A DNA stretch of 64,000 bases from Alteromonas macleodii ATCC 27126 (GCF_000172635.2 NC_018632.1:1550001-1614000); one strand, 5' to 3'; numbered from the stretch's first letter, positions 27,631 through 36,620 are shown. The notes: generated from the sequence alone by a model not told the origin. Numbers and translations: made by a program.

Positions 27631-29064
27631 TTAGGCTGGGTTAAATTGACCCACGCCAAGCTCATCGGGCAAATCTGCCTGATGCTTTGCCATGATAGAT
27701 TGGGGCGAAACGGCAACACGCAAGCCCATTTCGCTCTCTCTGCGCACAACTTCACCACGTAATGAGTTAGTGAATACGTCAGTGATGTTTACATCAACGA
27801 ATTCGCCAATCATGTCTGGTGTGCCTTCGAAGTTCACTACACGGTTATTTTCAGTACGTCCCGAAAGCTCCATTGGGTTTTTCTTCGACGGACCTTCAAC
27901 CAAGATTCGCTGCTCTGTGCCAACCATGTGACGAGCAATACGAAGGGCCTGTTGCGTAATACGCTGCTGTAGTAGGTGAAGACGTTGCTTCTTAGTTTCT
28001 TCACTTACGTCATCTACTGCGTCGGCAGCAGGCGTACCCGGGCGAGCACTGTAAATAAAGCTGAAGCTAAGGTCGTAATCGACTGCCTGAATCAAATCCA
28101 TGGTGGCTTCAAAGTCGGCATCTGTTTCACCTGGGAAACCAATAATGAAGTCACTCGACAAACTAATGTTCGGGCGAATTTTCTTCAGCTTACGCATTTT
28201 AGACTTGTATTCGATTGCTGTATGGCCACGCTTCATCAAGTTCAATATACGGTCAGAGCCGCTTTGAACAGGCAAGTGTAGGTGGTCTACTAACTCCGGA
28301 ATAGACGCGTATGCTTCTATAATGTCATCAGTAAATTCAACCGGGTGTGAGGTGGTGTAACGAATTCTGTCGATACCGTCTATGGCCGCTACCAATTCAA
28401 GCAGCTCAGAGAAACGACAAATTGTACCGTCGTAATTTTCACCGCGATACGCGTTAACGTTTTGACCTAGAAGATTTACTTCACGCACGCCTTGACCTGC
28501 AAGCTGAGCGATTTCAAGCAACACGTCGTCAACAGGACGGCTTACTTCTTCACCGCGGGTGTAAGGCACAACACAAAATGTGCAGTATTTTGAACAGCCT
28601 TCCATGATTGAAACGAACGCCGTTGGACCTTCAGCACGTGGCTCAGGCAAACGGTCAAATTTTTCAATTTCTGGGAAGCTAACGTCAATGACTGACTTTG
28701 CGCCGCCCTGAAGCTGATTGATCATTTCAGGCAAGCGGTGCAGTGTTTGTGGACCAAATACTAAGTCTACGAAAGGCGCGCGTTGACGAATAGTATCGCC
28801 CTCTTGAGAGGCTACACAGCCGCCCACACCGATAATAAGTTCAGGTTTATCTTGCTTAAGTGTTTTCCAACGTCCCAGCTGGTGGAACACCTTTTCCTGT
28901 GCTTTTTCACGAATTGAGCATGTGTTAAGCAAAATAACATCGGCTTCTTCAGCACTTTCTGCAGCACTGTAGCCATGCGTTGAGTCTAGTAAGTCTGCCA
29001 TTTTCTCCGAGTCGTACTCGTTCATTTGGCAGCCCCAGGTTTTGATATACAGCTTTTTAGTCAT
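27631..29064 (-). CDS. miaB: tRNA-2-methylthio-N6-dimethylallyladenosine synthase
   Basis: MiaB adds the 2-methylthio group to i6A37 of tRNAs that read UNN codons, using two Fe-S clusters and S-adenosylmethionine. The 477-residue protein begins [20 protein letters not shown] (N-terminal UPF0004 domain with three Cys), followed by the radical SAM motif [15 protein letters not shown] (CxxxCxxC) and a C-terminal TRAM domain (about 380-445). I chose the ATG at 29064 over a longer frame to 29115 because it gives the standard start. It is the first gene of miaB-ybeZ-ybeY-corC-lnt and is divergent from ubiF. Confidence 0.98.
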   Translation of the reverse strand: MTKKLYIKTWGCQMNEYDSEKMADLLDSTHGYSAAESAEEADVILLNTCSIREKAQEKVFHQLGRWKTLKQDKPELIIGVGGCVASQEGDTIRQRAPFVDLVFGPQTLHRLPEMINQLQGGAKSVIDVSFPEIEKFDRLPEPRAEGPTAFVSIMEGCSKYCTFCVVPYTRGEEVSRPVDDVLLEIAQLAGQGVREVNLLGQNVNAYRGENYDGTICRFSELLELVAAIDGIDRIRYTTSHPVEFTDDIIEAYASIPELVDHLHLPVQSGSDRILNLMKRGHTAIEYKSKMRKLKKIRPNISLSSDFIIGFPGETDADFEATMDLIQAVDYDLSFSFIYSARPGTPAADAVDDVSEETKKQRLHLLQQRITQQALRIARHMVGTEQRILVEGPSKKNPMELSGRTENNRVVNFEGTPDMIGEFVDVNITDVFTNSLRGEVVRRESEMGLRVAVSPQSIMAKHQADLPDELGVGQFNPA

Positions 29065-29369
29065 AACAACTATTCGATAACCTGTTAGTGTTCCTGTAAG
29101 TGAGAGCAGTTTCACCGTTGTTTAGAAAAGGTGGCTGCTAGAATGTTGTTTTACGTGAGGCGCTTAAATCACCACGTAAAAAACACTGATAATGTCAGTT
29201 ACAGGAAGATGTTCAAAATAGCCGCATATTTTACCTGTTATGCAAGCATATTCCCAGTATCTTGAGACGATTCGTTAAGAATTGATCTAGGGCAAGCCAG
29301 TTCTACGTTTTACTTCACAGCGCTTTGTGTTTTAAGACATAATGCAAGTGCGTGTTTTAAGGAGAGTAA

Positions 29370-30569
29370 ATGGTCGATTTTTGTATAAATGGCGGCGGTA
29401 TGGTAGGTGCTGCACTTGCGTTGGGACTTGCTCAGCAGCAGTTTAAGGTAGCAGTGATAGAGCCGTATCTACCAGCACCTTTTAACGCTGAGAAGGGGCC
29501 TGACTTAAGGGTTTCAGCCATCAGCGAAGCATCGGTAACGCTGTTAAAAGCCCTTGGCGCTTGGGAACACATAGCCGCCATGCGTGTTAAACCTTACACA
29601 GGCCTAAGCGTGTGGGACGACCCAGCCCATCGAACAGATTTTACCGCACATAGTATTGACATGCCCCAACTAGGCTTTTTTGTGGAAAACCGATTGTTGC
29701 AGCTAGGATGCCACCACGCATTAAAGCAGTTTGACAATGTTGAGCTCATTACCGGACAAACGGTGCAAGATATTCAATTAACGAATACGGCTAAGGTCAG
29801 CCTTTCGAATGGCAGAACCATTGAAGCGAGCTGGCTTGTTGGTGCAGATGGCGCAAACTCTCAGGTGAGAAAGGCGGCGGGCATTGGCACTACAGGTTGG
29901 CAATATGCGCAGCAGGCGATGGGGATCACTATAAAGATGGAGAACGCCGTTGAACCTGTAACCTGGCAGCAGTTTACATCGAGCGGCCCTAAAGCCTTTT
30001 TACCTATGTTTGATAACTTCGCTTCGCTGGTTTGGTATGACTCGCCTGACGAACTCAAACGGATTAAAAGTTTAAAAGCGAACCAACTTGAAAGTGAAAT
30101 TCTTAAAACGTTTCCAGACGAATTAACCAGAAATGGCAATAGCTTTTCAGTTATTGATAAAGCGATTTTTCCACTCACGCGTGCTCATGCCAATCACTAT
30201 GTGAAAGGCTGTTGTGCGTTAGTTGGTGATGCAGCACACACTATTAATCCGCTTGCCGGACAGGGTGTTAATTTAGGTTTTAAAGATGTAGAAACCTTTC
30301 TTTCTGTGTGTGCTGAATTCAAGCCATTCGGTAGCGACAACGCATTGTCGCTAACCGATAAAGTATTTTCTCAAAGGCTTATCAGCAATTATGAAAAGCC
30401 ACGAAAGCGAGATAATTTGGTGATGATGACGGCAATGGATGGGTTTTATACCTTGTTTAGCAATGACGTTGCCCCCATAAAATGGATAAGAAACCAGCTT
30501 CTTTCTGTGGCGCAGCGCATAGAGCCTGCTAAACAAGAAGTGCTCAAATATGCGATAGGGTTACGATAA
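29370..30569 (+). CDS. ubiF: Ubiquinone biosynthesis FAD hydroxylase UbiF
   Basis: UbiF hydroxylates the demethoxyubiquinol ring, a late step of ubiquinone synthesis. The 399-residue flavoprotein has the FAD-binding GGGMVGAALALGLA at the N-terminus, SWLVGADGANSQVR in the middle and LVGDAAHTINPLAGQGVNLG near residue 285. Similarity to E. coli UbiF runs along the whole length (for example TWQQF, FLPMFDN, SLVWYDSP), and the position opposite miaB is the same, which favours UbiF over UbiH/UbiI. AAGGAG lies 6 bases before the ATG. Confidence 0.93.
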   Translation: MVDFCINGGGMVGAALALGLAQQQFKVAVIEPYLPAPFNAEKGPDLRVSAISEASVTLLKALGAWEHIAAMRVKPYTGLSVWDDPAHRTDFTAHSIDMPQLGFFVENRLLQLGCHHALKQFDNVELITGQTVQDIQLTNTAKVSLSNGRTIEASWLVGADGANSQVRKAAGIGTTGWQYAQQAMGITIKMENAVEPVTWQQFTSSGPKAFLPMFDNFASLVWYDSPDELKRIKSLKANQLESEILKTFPDELTRNGNSFSVIDKAIFPLTRAHANHYVKGCCALVGDAAHTINPLAGQGVNLGFKDVETFLSVCAEFKPFGSDNALSLTDKVFSQRLISNYEKPRKRDNLVMMTAMDGFYTLFSNDVAPIKWIRNQLLSVAQRIEPAKQEVLKYAIGLR

Positions 30570-30745
30570 TGGAAGTGTTAATTTTACTGGCGGTGTTATT
30601 TGGTGCGCTAGCATTGATTATACCGCTAATAGAACGCTCTAAAATGCGAATCAGTAATGAGGATGCTGCGAAATGGGCAAAGTGGATTTGGCCCTTAATG
30701 GGGATTTTACTTATCGCCCAGTTGTTGCGGTTACTGTTCTCTTAG
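30569..30745 (+). CDS. 58-residue two-helix membrane protein coupled to ubiF
   Basis: The ATG overlaps the ubiF stop codon (TAATG), which implies translational coupling. The peptide has a hydrophobic helix at about residues 3-20, a short charged loop (ERSKMRISNEDAAKW) and a second hydrophobic helix at about 39-57. It is probably an inner-membrane protein. Its overlap with ubiF suggests a role near the membrane-bound ubiquinone enzymes, but that is only inference from position. I do not recognise the family. Confidence 0.6.
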   Translation: MEVLILLAVLFGALALIIPLIERSKMRISNEDAAKWAKWIWPLMGILLIAQLLRLLFS

Positions 30746-30826
30746 CTGCTGCTTAGGTTTAAAAAGTCACAAAATCTAGCCACTTGCCGAACTCAAATCA
30801 ATTCACTTTTTCAAAGGTTCAAAGGA

Positions 30827-31309
30827 ATGACCGTACAATTTTCGCAAGGGTTCTCCAATCAATGTCCGTGGGTTAATCTAAAAGGCTATAGCCTTTATTA
30901 TATTTGGCAAGGGCATCCAGCAGACGTAGGCGAAAAACACTTTTATCAGTTGAAGAGTAAACCTGACCCTGAAAAGGTTGAGGTGATGTCTGCCTGCTGG
31001 GATGGCTATGCAGGCAGTTACCAGTTAAGTGCTGAAGGAAGCCTTATTCTCACTCGGTTTCATTACTTCCTCCCCAACGGATTGGGGGAGTCCGATGCCT
31101 TACTTGAGGAGTTACACGGCGACTTTTACTTAGAATTTAGAACCCACTTTGAAGGCGATCAGCTATATGTACCGTTTGCTGATGGTAAAGTGACTGTTGA
31201 CCAGGAACAGTGGGTTGAGGTAAAGCGAGCCTACGTTAATCTGAAAACGGACAAAAATGGTTTTTCCACTTGGTTTAATCGGTTCATTCCGAGCCGCTTA
31301 GTTAAGTAA
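30827..31309 (+). CDS. Hypothetical soluble protein
   Basis: A 160-residue protein without signal peptide or membrane segments, rich in aromatic residues (WQGHPADVGEKHFYQL, FHYFLPNGLGES). It looks like a compact beta-rich domain. No family was recognised. An AAAGG stretch lies about 6 bases upstream of the ATG. It lies between the ubiF pair and the convergent TetR gene, and may be co-transcribed with ubiF (81 bases apart). Confidence 0.65.
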   Translation: MTVQFSQGFSNQCPWVNLKGYSLYYIWQGHPADVGEKHFYQLKSKPDPEKVEVMSACWDGYAGSYQLSAEGSLILTRFHYFLPNGLGESDALLEELHGDFYLEFRTHFEGDQLYVPFADGKVTVDQEQWVEVKRAYVNLKTDKNGFSTWFNRFIPSRLVK

Positions 31310-31386
31310 ACCAGGGCTCATCCAACTGGTTTCACGGCAATTTTCATGAAATGCACTGCGTCAGTTTTTGTAAGCCTTCATCTACA

Positions 31387-31977
31387 TTAATGTGTTTGTT
31401 GTGGCCATTGTCCTTTCAAATCAATAATGACTTTGTCTATCATCTTAATAGTTGTTTGATTATCGTCTTGCAGTAAGGCAAACGCTCGTAAGCCAACGAA
31501 CTGATTTTGAAGCCACTCTGCGGCTGTTGACGTTGGCGTATGTTCAGGCAGCTCACCTTTTTCGATACAGGCTTCAATAATATTTCTAAAACCAGCCTTG
31601 AGGGTTTGCATGCTCTCAAGTACAGCTTTTTTGGCAATATCGCCAATGAGTTCTAATTCTGCAATAGACTTAACCAGCAAGCACTGGCGCATGTAGCGTT
31701 GCTCGTCGGGGCCAGTTAATGCTGTTTCAAAAAAATGGTAAAGAGCATCTAAAGGTGATTGAGCTTCTGTGACTTGCTTTAAACGTTTTGCACTGTTGTC
31801 TGCATAATGCTTAACAACAAGTTTGAATAAACCTTCTTTGCTTTGAAAACGCGCATAAATACTACCGGGGCGCATATCCAATGCCTGCTGAATATCACGC
31901 ATGCCAGCCGCCTGAAAGCCTCGTTGCCAAAAAAGCGTAGTGGCTTTTTCTATAATCTCATCGTGGTCATATTTCAT
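31387..31977 (-). CDS. TetR family transcriptional regulator
   Basis: This 196-residue repressor has an N-terminal helix-turn-helix: EIIEKATTLFWQRGFQAAGM followed by RDIQQALDMRPGSIYARFQS, typical of TetR/AcrR. The C-terminal ligand domain carries a conserved CLLVKSIAEL segment, found in regulators of the 183-residue-type AhpD genes. An upstream frame to 32019 exists, but the ATG at 31977 gives the standard start. It faces the carboxymuconolactone decarboxylase-like gene across 149 bases holding two matching palindromes, so it probably represses that gene and itself. Confidence 0.88.
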   Translation of the reverse strand: MKYDHDEIIEKATTLFWQRGFQAAGMRDIQQALDMRPGSIYARFQSKEGLFKLVVKHYADNSAKRLKQVTEAQSPLDALYHFFETALTGPDEQRYMRQCLLVKSIAELELIGDIAKKAVLESMQTLKAGFRNIIEACIEKGELPEHTPTSTAAEWLQNQFVGLRAFALLQDDNQTTIKMIDKVIIDLKGQWPQQTH

Positions 31978-32003
31978 CGCTGCATACCTTATACGTGAAT
32001 ATT

Positions 32004-32019
32004 TTGAACATATGTTCAA
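32004..32019. promoter_or_regulatory. Palindromic operator 1 of the TetR regulator
   Basis: TTGAACATATGTTCAA is a perfect 16-bp palindrome. Its half-site TTGAAC is shared with the second palindrome 23 bases downstream (centre to centre), in the divergent promoter region. Confidence 0.7.
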
Positions 32020-32025
32020 TTATCG

Positions 32026-32043
32026 CTTGAACGAGCGTTCAAG
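32026..32043. promoter_or_regulatory. Palindromic operator 2 of the TetR regulator
   Basis: CTTGAACG and CGTTCAAG form an 18-base dyad with a 2-base centre (AG). It has the same TTGAAC half-site as operator 1, about two helical turns away, which suggests two TetR dimers. Confidence 0.7.
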
Positions 32044-32126
32044 TAAACCTATTATTATTGGCATACGAGTTGTGAGTAGCGCAAAGCGTTGCTTGCAGTT
32101 TTTGATCACATCAATAGGAGAGTGAC

Positions 32127-32678
32127 ATGAGCGATTTTACTTTACACACGAAAGAGAGTGCGCCAGAAGCAGCGAAGCCTTTACTTGATAATTCGCAAGC
32201 AGCATTTGGAATGATTCCAAATCTACATGCAGTAATGGCAGAAGCGCCGACTTTGCTTGAAGGCTATCAAGTGCTGCATAAACTAGCGCAAGAAACATCG
32301 TTCAATGCAGAAGAGTTAACGGTGGTTTGGCAGGCTGTGAATGTAGAGCACGCGTGTCATTACTGCGTTCCAGCGCATACGGGTATTGCTAAGAGTATGA
32401 AAGTGCGCGATGACCTAATTGAAGAGTTGCGAAACGATGAAACACTGTCTGACAGCAAATTGAATACGCTTAAAGAAACTGTGCTAGCTGTAACTCGCGG
32501 GCGAGGTAATGTTGATAATGCGCAGCTTGACGCATTTTACAGTGCTGGATACAAGCATCAGCAATTGTTAGAAATCATACTTATATTGGCGCAAAAAGTG
32601 ATGAGTAATTATACCAATCATTTGGCCGATACGCCTGTAGACGAACCTTTCAAAAAATTTGATTGGTCGCCTAAATAA
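32127..32678 (+). CDS. Carboxymuconolactone decarboxylase/AhpD-like protein
   Basis: This 183-residue protein of the AhpD-like alkylhydroperoxidase superfamily carries the full redox motif EHACHYCVPAH (ExxCxxCxxxH) at about residues 72-82. The two Cys are expected to form the peroxidatic/resolving pair and the Glu and His the proton relay. It probably acts in detoxifying peroxides or electrophiles in the cytosol. Divergent TetR control through two operators implies an inducible role. AGGAG lies upstream of the ATG, and a terminator follows. Confidence 0.87.
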   Translation: MSDFTLHTKESAPEAAKPLLDNSQAAFGMIPNLHAVMAEAPTLLEGYQVLHKLAQETSFNAEELTVVWQAVNVEHACHYCVPAHTGIAKSMKVRDDLIEELRNDETLSDSKLNTLKETVLAVTRGRGNVDNAQLDAFYSAGYKHQQLLEIILILAQKVMSNYTNHLADTPVDEPFKKFDWSPK

Positions 32679-32694
32679 TCATTTGATAGCTCTT

Positions 32695-32811
32695 TTAAAA
32701 CGGAAGCAAGGCTTCCGTTTTTTGTTTCTGGTTCAAACGCTTGCGAGCAATCTCGCAAAAGCTGAATAGCAGTAGGCTACACAGTGTGTAGATAAAAAGC
32801 GCAAACAGCAT
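32695..32811 (-). CDS. Possible 38-residue single-helix membrane peptide
   Basis: The frame starts at an ATG with AGGA 8 bases upstream on the minus strand, in a region otherwise without genes. The peptide has one hydrophobic helix (MLFALFIYTLCSLLLFSF) and a basic tail. It begins 28 bases after the stop of the CxxC protein gene, so the two may form a mini-operon. The last codons coincide with the terminator stem, which lowers confidence. Confidence 0.35.
   Translation of the reverse strand: MLFALFIYTLCSLLLFSFCEIARKRLNQKQKTEALLPF
32697..32723. terminator. Terminator after the AhpD-like gene
   Basis: AAAACGGAAGC and GCTTCCGTTTTTT pair across AAG. It also overlaps the 3' end of a small minus-strand ORF. 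Confidence 0.8.
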
Positions 32812-32839
32812 TTTTCTATTCCTATTCAAAATACGACTA

Positions 32840-33022
32840 TTAAGACGCTAAGGGCAGCTGCGGGCTTAATTCTTCTACGGTTTCCATTGCAACTAACTCT
32901 TCGTATCCCTTTTCCTGCAACAGTGTTTTCAAATCGTCGCAATTACTGCATTTATTTTGTTTCGCGATAGCCACTGCTTCGATGAAACACGATAGGTGAG
33001 TTATAGATTGTGCTTGTGTCAT
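32840..33022 (-). CDS. Small CxxC protein (60 residues), unknown function
   Basis: A short, soluble, mostly helical protein with KCSNCDDL at about residues 24-31 and another Cys near residue 12. The CxxC could bind metal or be redox-active. The ATG has only a weak GAAG upstream. No family was recognised, and it does not overlap other coding sequence. Confidence 0.5.
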   Translation of the reverse strand: MTQAQSITHLSCFIEAVAIAKQNKCSNCDDLKTLLQEKGYEELVAMETVEELSPQLPLAS

Positions 33023-33269
33023 GGTCTACTTCACTTTTAATTTTACGTAAGTTCGTTGTTTCCATTTTTATTGGGATTACTTTGGCTTAGCCTGAAGTCA
33101 CTAATGTGACGCTAGCATTATGCTTTTATGAAAAATAAGGGTGAAAAGTTCAAAATACCTTGAAATGTATATACATAGGCTATACATTTTGTGTTCGAAT
33201 AATGTGGTAGTACTTGCAGATTCTCATTGAACGACATACTGCACGTATTGGTATTTGCAAGGATTTAAG

Positions 33270-33440
33270 GTGTCTGAAAAAAACAATAAAAAGAAGAAAA
33301 AGAATAGTCAGATGATTATTCGAATCAACGACGAAGAGCGTGCTCAGTTTATCGCGTTATGTGAAGACCTAGACACTTCTGCTGCTCGTGAAGTTAGACA
33401 CTTTATTCGAGAATTTATTGCCAAACACGGCGATCAATAG
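33270..33440 (+). CDS. Small ribbon-helix-helix-like protein with a Lys-rich tail
   Basis: A 56-residue protein starting at GTG (33270), with AAGGA 6 bases upstream. It opens with a disordered basic stretch (KNNKKKKKNSQ), followed by a strand (MIIRIND) and two helices (EERAQFIALCEDLD, AAREVRHFIREFIAKH), the arrangement of CopG/Arc-type DNA-binding proteins. It might be a small DNA-binding or regulatory protein. No partner toxin is seen next to it; the next gene is another very basic mini-protein. Confidence 0.6.
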   Translation: MSEKNNKKKKKNSQMIIRINDEERAQFIALCEDLDTSAAREVRHFIREFIAKHGDQ

Positions 33441-33502
33441 CGGCTTTGCTAAACGTTATGTGAGTGAAGCGAACACTACAAATAAAGATAAGGATTTACA
33501 TT

Positions 33503-33610
33503 ATGGCTAAGAAAAAAGAGTTAAAAAAAGCGATTAAAGCAACTAAGGCGAAAATTTCTAAGCAAGAAGGAAAGCTTAAAAAGCTTAAGAAGAAGCTTAA
33601 AAAAGCATAA
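33503..33610 (+). CDS. 35-residue, nearly half-lysine mini-protein
   Basis: The ATG at 33503 has a clear AAGGA 8 bases upstream, and a terminator follows 38 bases after the stop, so this behaves like a real gene. Seventeen of 35 residues are Lys. It has no acidic residues except Glu at 6 and 22 and should form one amphipathic, strongly cationic helix (KLKKLKKKLKKA at the end). It may bind nucleic acid, ribosomes or polyphosphate; this is inference. It lies 62 bases after the ribbon-helix-helix-like gene and may share its transcript. Confidence 0.6.
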   Translation: MAKKKELKKAIKATKAKISKQEGKLKKLKKKLKKA

Positions 33611-33648
33611 GCGCCTATTTGGCACTCATTAGTGCAAATTTAGTATGA

Positions 33649-33676
33649 AAAGCGCTCTGAACGGAGCGCTTTTTTT
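33649..33676 (+). terminator. Terminator after the Lys-rich mini-gene
   Basis: AAAGCGCTC (33649-33657) pairs with GAGCGCTTT (33664-33672), followed by further T. Confidence 0.85.
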
Positions 33677-34032
33677 GTTTCATGTACTCTAGTCCAAATT
33701 ACCTTTTGTGAAGGGGGCACCTTCCTACCGCCTCTTACCACCAGTGCAATAGATGATTCCGTCGCTTCATCTTCAAAATTCCGCCTGTCGTCGATATTAA
33801 GGATTTATTACAACTTTAGTATTGTGCGAGCGAATCTTTTTGTGATTTACTCAGCCTTCAAGCACCGCGTGCTTTTCATCTCTAATAATAATAAGTCTGA
33901 TCAGACAATCTGGCGTTTAGCAGTACCCCAACAACAGAAAGAAGATATTGTATTTCAACGCGTTTTTAATTCACGAAATACAAAACTACACACTTCGAAA
34001 AGTAAAATTTAAAAGAATTCAGGAACAACACA
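33677..34032. other. Leader region of the TonB receptor gene
   Basis: About 350 bases with no supported gene. It contains a perfect 12-bp palindrome, GTCTGATCAGAC (33895-33906), about 127 bases before the start codon, and a short hairpin AAGCAC-CGC-GTGCTT (33860-33874). Either could be a regulatory site. No Fur-box-like sequence was seen. Confidence 0.4.
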
Positions 34033-36597
34033 ATGCAACAGGCAAAATTTAACGCTTCTGCTTTCAAGCTTTCCCTCATTGCTTCTGCAATTGCAGGAAT
34101 GGCTTTTTCTTCTTCGTCAGTGCTTGCACAGGAGCAAGCTTCTGTTGATGAGCAAGATGTTGAGCAAATCCAAATTGTAGGTTCACGTCGCGTTGGTCGC
34201 ACCATCAATGACTCCCCTGTACCTATCGACATTATCGATGCTTCATCTATAGAAGCAACGGGGCTCACTGAAACCAACATGATCTTAAACCAGTTACTGC
34301 CCAGCTTTAACTTCCCTCAGCCATCTATTACTGATGGCACCGACCACGTACGACCAGCGCAGCTGCGTGGTTTAGCACCAGACCACACGCTGGTATTAGT
34401 TAATGGTAAGCGTCGTCACACCTCTGCGCTTCTTAATTTAAATGGTTCGGTGGGGCGTGGCTCTTCAGCGGTAGATTTAAACGCTATCCCGGCTAATGCG
34501 ATTAAGCGTATTGAGGTGTTGCGTGACGGTGCTGCGGCTCAGTACGGCTCAGACGCCATTGCCGGTGTTATTAATATTGTTTTGAAAGATGCTGCCGAAG
34601 GCGGTGAAGTGTCGGCAACGTATGGTGCCAACGTTACAACAATGGACGGTGTGCCTAACCTTGAAGGTGTGAGTGTTGGTGCTGACGGTAATTTAGCATT
34701 CGCTGAAGGAAGCGACAGAGACGTAACCGATGGACAAACCTTTACCCTTCGCGGCAACGTAGGTTTCGAATGGGGAGATGACGGCTTTGTTAACGTATCA
34801 GGTGAATACCGCGACCGTGGACAGGCGAACCGTTCTGACTACGACCAGCGAGAAAACTATGCGCGAGACGCGGACGGCAACTTAGACCCTCGTGAGCTTA
34901 CGGTCAACCGCTACAATCACGTTTACGGAAATGGTGAGGTAGAAGACTACGCCTTGTTCATAAACGCGGGCAAAGCCCTTACTGATAGCGTTGAGTTTTA
35001 TACTACCGCAGGCTACAGCACTCGTGATTCGGTAGGCGGAGGCTTTTACCGTCGTGCTCAAGATTCACGAAACGTAGTTGAAATTTATCCAGACGGATTC
35101 CTACCTTCTATTCAAACTGACATAACCGATATGTCGCTGCTTGCTGGTATTAAGGGCTATGGCGATGTGTGGAATTACGACTTGTCCGTAACACATGGTG
35201 GTAATGAGCTTGAGTATGGTGTTATCAACACCCTAAACACGTCTTTAGGTCCAACGAGTCAAACTGAGTTTGACGCGGGTACGCTAGAATACAACACCAC
35301 AATTGTGAATGCTGACGCGTCGCGTTTGGTAGATACCGGGTATTTCTACAGCGAAATGAACTTCGCTATGGGCGCAGAATATCGTCATGAGAGCTATGAA
35401 ATAACCGCAGGTGAAGAAGGGTCTTACATACAAGGTTCGTTTGGACCTGGCGGCGTGGTGACTGACCCGGTAGACGGCCCGTTTGGTGCTGCTGGTTCGC
35501 AAGTATTCCCTGGCTTTACACCAGAATCTGCAGGTGAAAACAGCCGTCATAACTATAGCTTTTATGTGGATGTAGAAGCTGACGTTGTAGAAAACTGGAA
35601 CGTAGCGGTGGCAGGGCGCTATGAAGATTATTCTGACTTCGGCAGCACGTTTAATTGGAAAATGTCTCACCGTGTAACCCTGAGTGATGCATTTGCACTT
35701 CGAGCGTCAGTATCAACCGGCTTTAGAGCACCATCGCTACAACAGCAATTCTTCACTTCAATCGCGACGGTATTTGTTGATGGCGAGCCAACAGAGACAG
35801 GCACATTTGCGCCGTCAAGTGATGTTGCGCAAGCGCTGGGCAGCCCAGGTCTTGATGCAGAAGAATCGAATAACTACAGTGCAGGTTTTACCTACTCGCC
35901 AACTGCTGATTTCAACCTGACAGTAGACTTTTATCGCATTGATATCGACGATCGTATCGTGCTGTCTAACAACCTATCAGGTGAGGGTATAGAAGCACTA
36001 CTTGCGGGTACGGGAGCTAATCAGGCTCGATTCTTCTTAAATGCGATAGATTCGCGTACGGAAGGTGTTGATATCGTTTCTACCTATACGCTTAATACGT
36101 CAGATTATGGTGCGTTTAACTTTAACGCAGGTGCTAACTTTAACGATAACGAGGTAACAAATGTTATCGATGCACCTGATGTGTTGCAAAATGCAGGCTT
36201 CGACCAGGCTAACTTGTTCGATGATGTTGAACTACGTCGCTTCGAAACGGCTTCGCCTGACAGCAAACTTAACTTAGGTGTTACGTGGAATTATGACCGC
36301 TACACAACAACCTTACGCACTACTCGTTATGGTGAAGTGGAAGACCCATCGTCAGTTGAAGCACGCAATGAAATCATTCCATCAGAGTGGATCACAGACC
36401 TAGACGTTCGCATTGCGTTAACGGAAGGACTTACCGTTTCTGTTGGTGCTAACAATTTGTTTGATGTGTACCCAGAAACAACCCGTGAACTTGTGGATGA
36501 TGTAACCACGTTCTCGCGCTTATTCCCGTATTCAGGCTTTTCGCCTTACGGTTTTACAGGCCGTTTTGTTTACGGAAAAGTCTCGTATAGCTTTTAA
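34033..36597 (+). CDS. TonB-dependent outer-membrane receptor
   Basis: This 854-residue receptor has a signal peptide (cleavage after SSSVLA, about residue 33), a short TonB-box region, an N-terminal plug (about 45-165, with QLRGLAPDHTLVLVNGKRR and IEVLRDGAAAQYGSDAIAGVINIVLK) and a 22-strand barrel to the end. The last residues, YGKVSYSF, end in Phe as is typical for Bam recognition. AGGA lies about 9 bases before the ATG. It imports a scarce ligand (siderophore, oligosaccharide or peptide) using TonB energy. The substrate is not predictable: no transporter or hydrolase lies beside it. Confidence 0.93.
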   Translation: MQQAKFNASAFKLSLIASAIAGMAFSSSSVLAQEQASVDEQDVEQIQIVGSRRVGRTINDSPVPIDIIDASSIEATGLTETNMILNQLLPSFNFPQPSITDGTDHVRPAQLRGLAPDHTLVLVNGKRRHTSALLNLNGSVGRGSSAVDLNAIPANAIKRIEVLRDGAAAQYGSDAIAGVINIVLKDAAEGGEVSATYGANVTTMDGVPNLEGVSVGADGNLAFAEGSDRDVTDGQTFTLRGNVGFEWGDDGFVNVSGEYRDRGQANRSDYDQRENYARDADGNLDPRELTVNRYNHVYGNGEVEDYALFINAGKALTDSVEFYTTAGYSTRDSVGGGFYRRAQDSRNVVEIYPDGFLPSIQTDITDMSLLAGIKGYGDVWNYDLSVTHGGNELEYGVINTLNTSLGPTSQTEFDAGTLEYNTTIVNADASRLVDTGYFYSEMNFAMGAEYRHESYEITAGEEGSYIQGSFGPGGVVTDPVDGPFGAAGSQVFPGFTPESAGENSRHNYSFYVDVEADVVENWNVAVAGRYEDYSDFGSTFNWKMSHRVTLSDAFALRASVSTGFRAPSLQQQFFTSIATVFVDGEPTETGTFAPSSDVAQALGSPGLDAEESNNYSAGFTYSPTADFNLTVDFYRIDIDDRIVLSNNLSGEGIEALLAGTGANQARFFLNAIDSRTEGVDIVSTYTLNTSDYGAFNFNAGANFNDNEVTNVIDAPDVLQNAGFDQANLFDDVELRRFETASPDSKLNLGVTWNYDRYTTTLRTTRYGEVEDPSSVEARNEIIPSEWITDLDVRIALTEGLTVSVGANNLFDVYPETTRELVDDVTTFSRLFPYSGFSPYGFTGRFVYGKVSYSF

Positions 36598-36620
36598 TTA
36601 GCATCGGTTCTTGAGTGTTG

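Noticed and set aside
33270..33610. Toxin-antitoxin pair formed by the RHH-like and Lys-rich genes
   Set aside because: The second protein is far too short and uniform in composition to be a known toxin, and the two genes are 62 bases apart with separate SDs.
33824..34012. 62-residue open frame upstream of the TonB receptor
   Set aside because: It starts at GTG without a good SD, has no recognisable motif, and lies in the leader region of the receptor gene.
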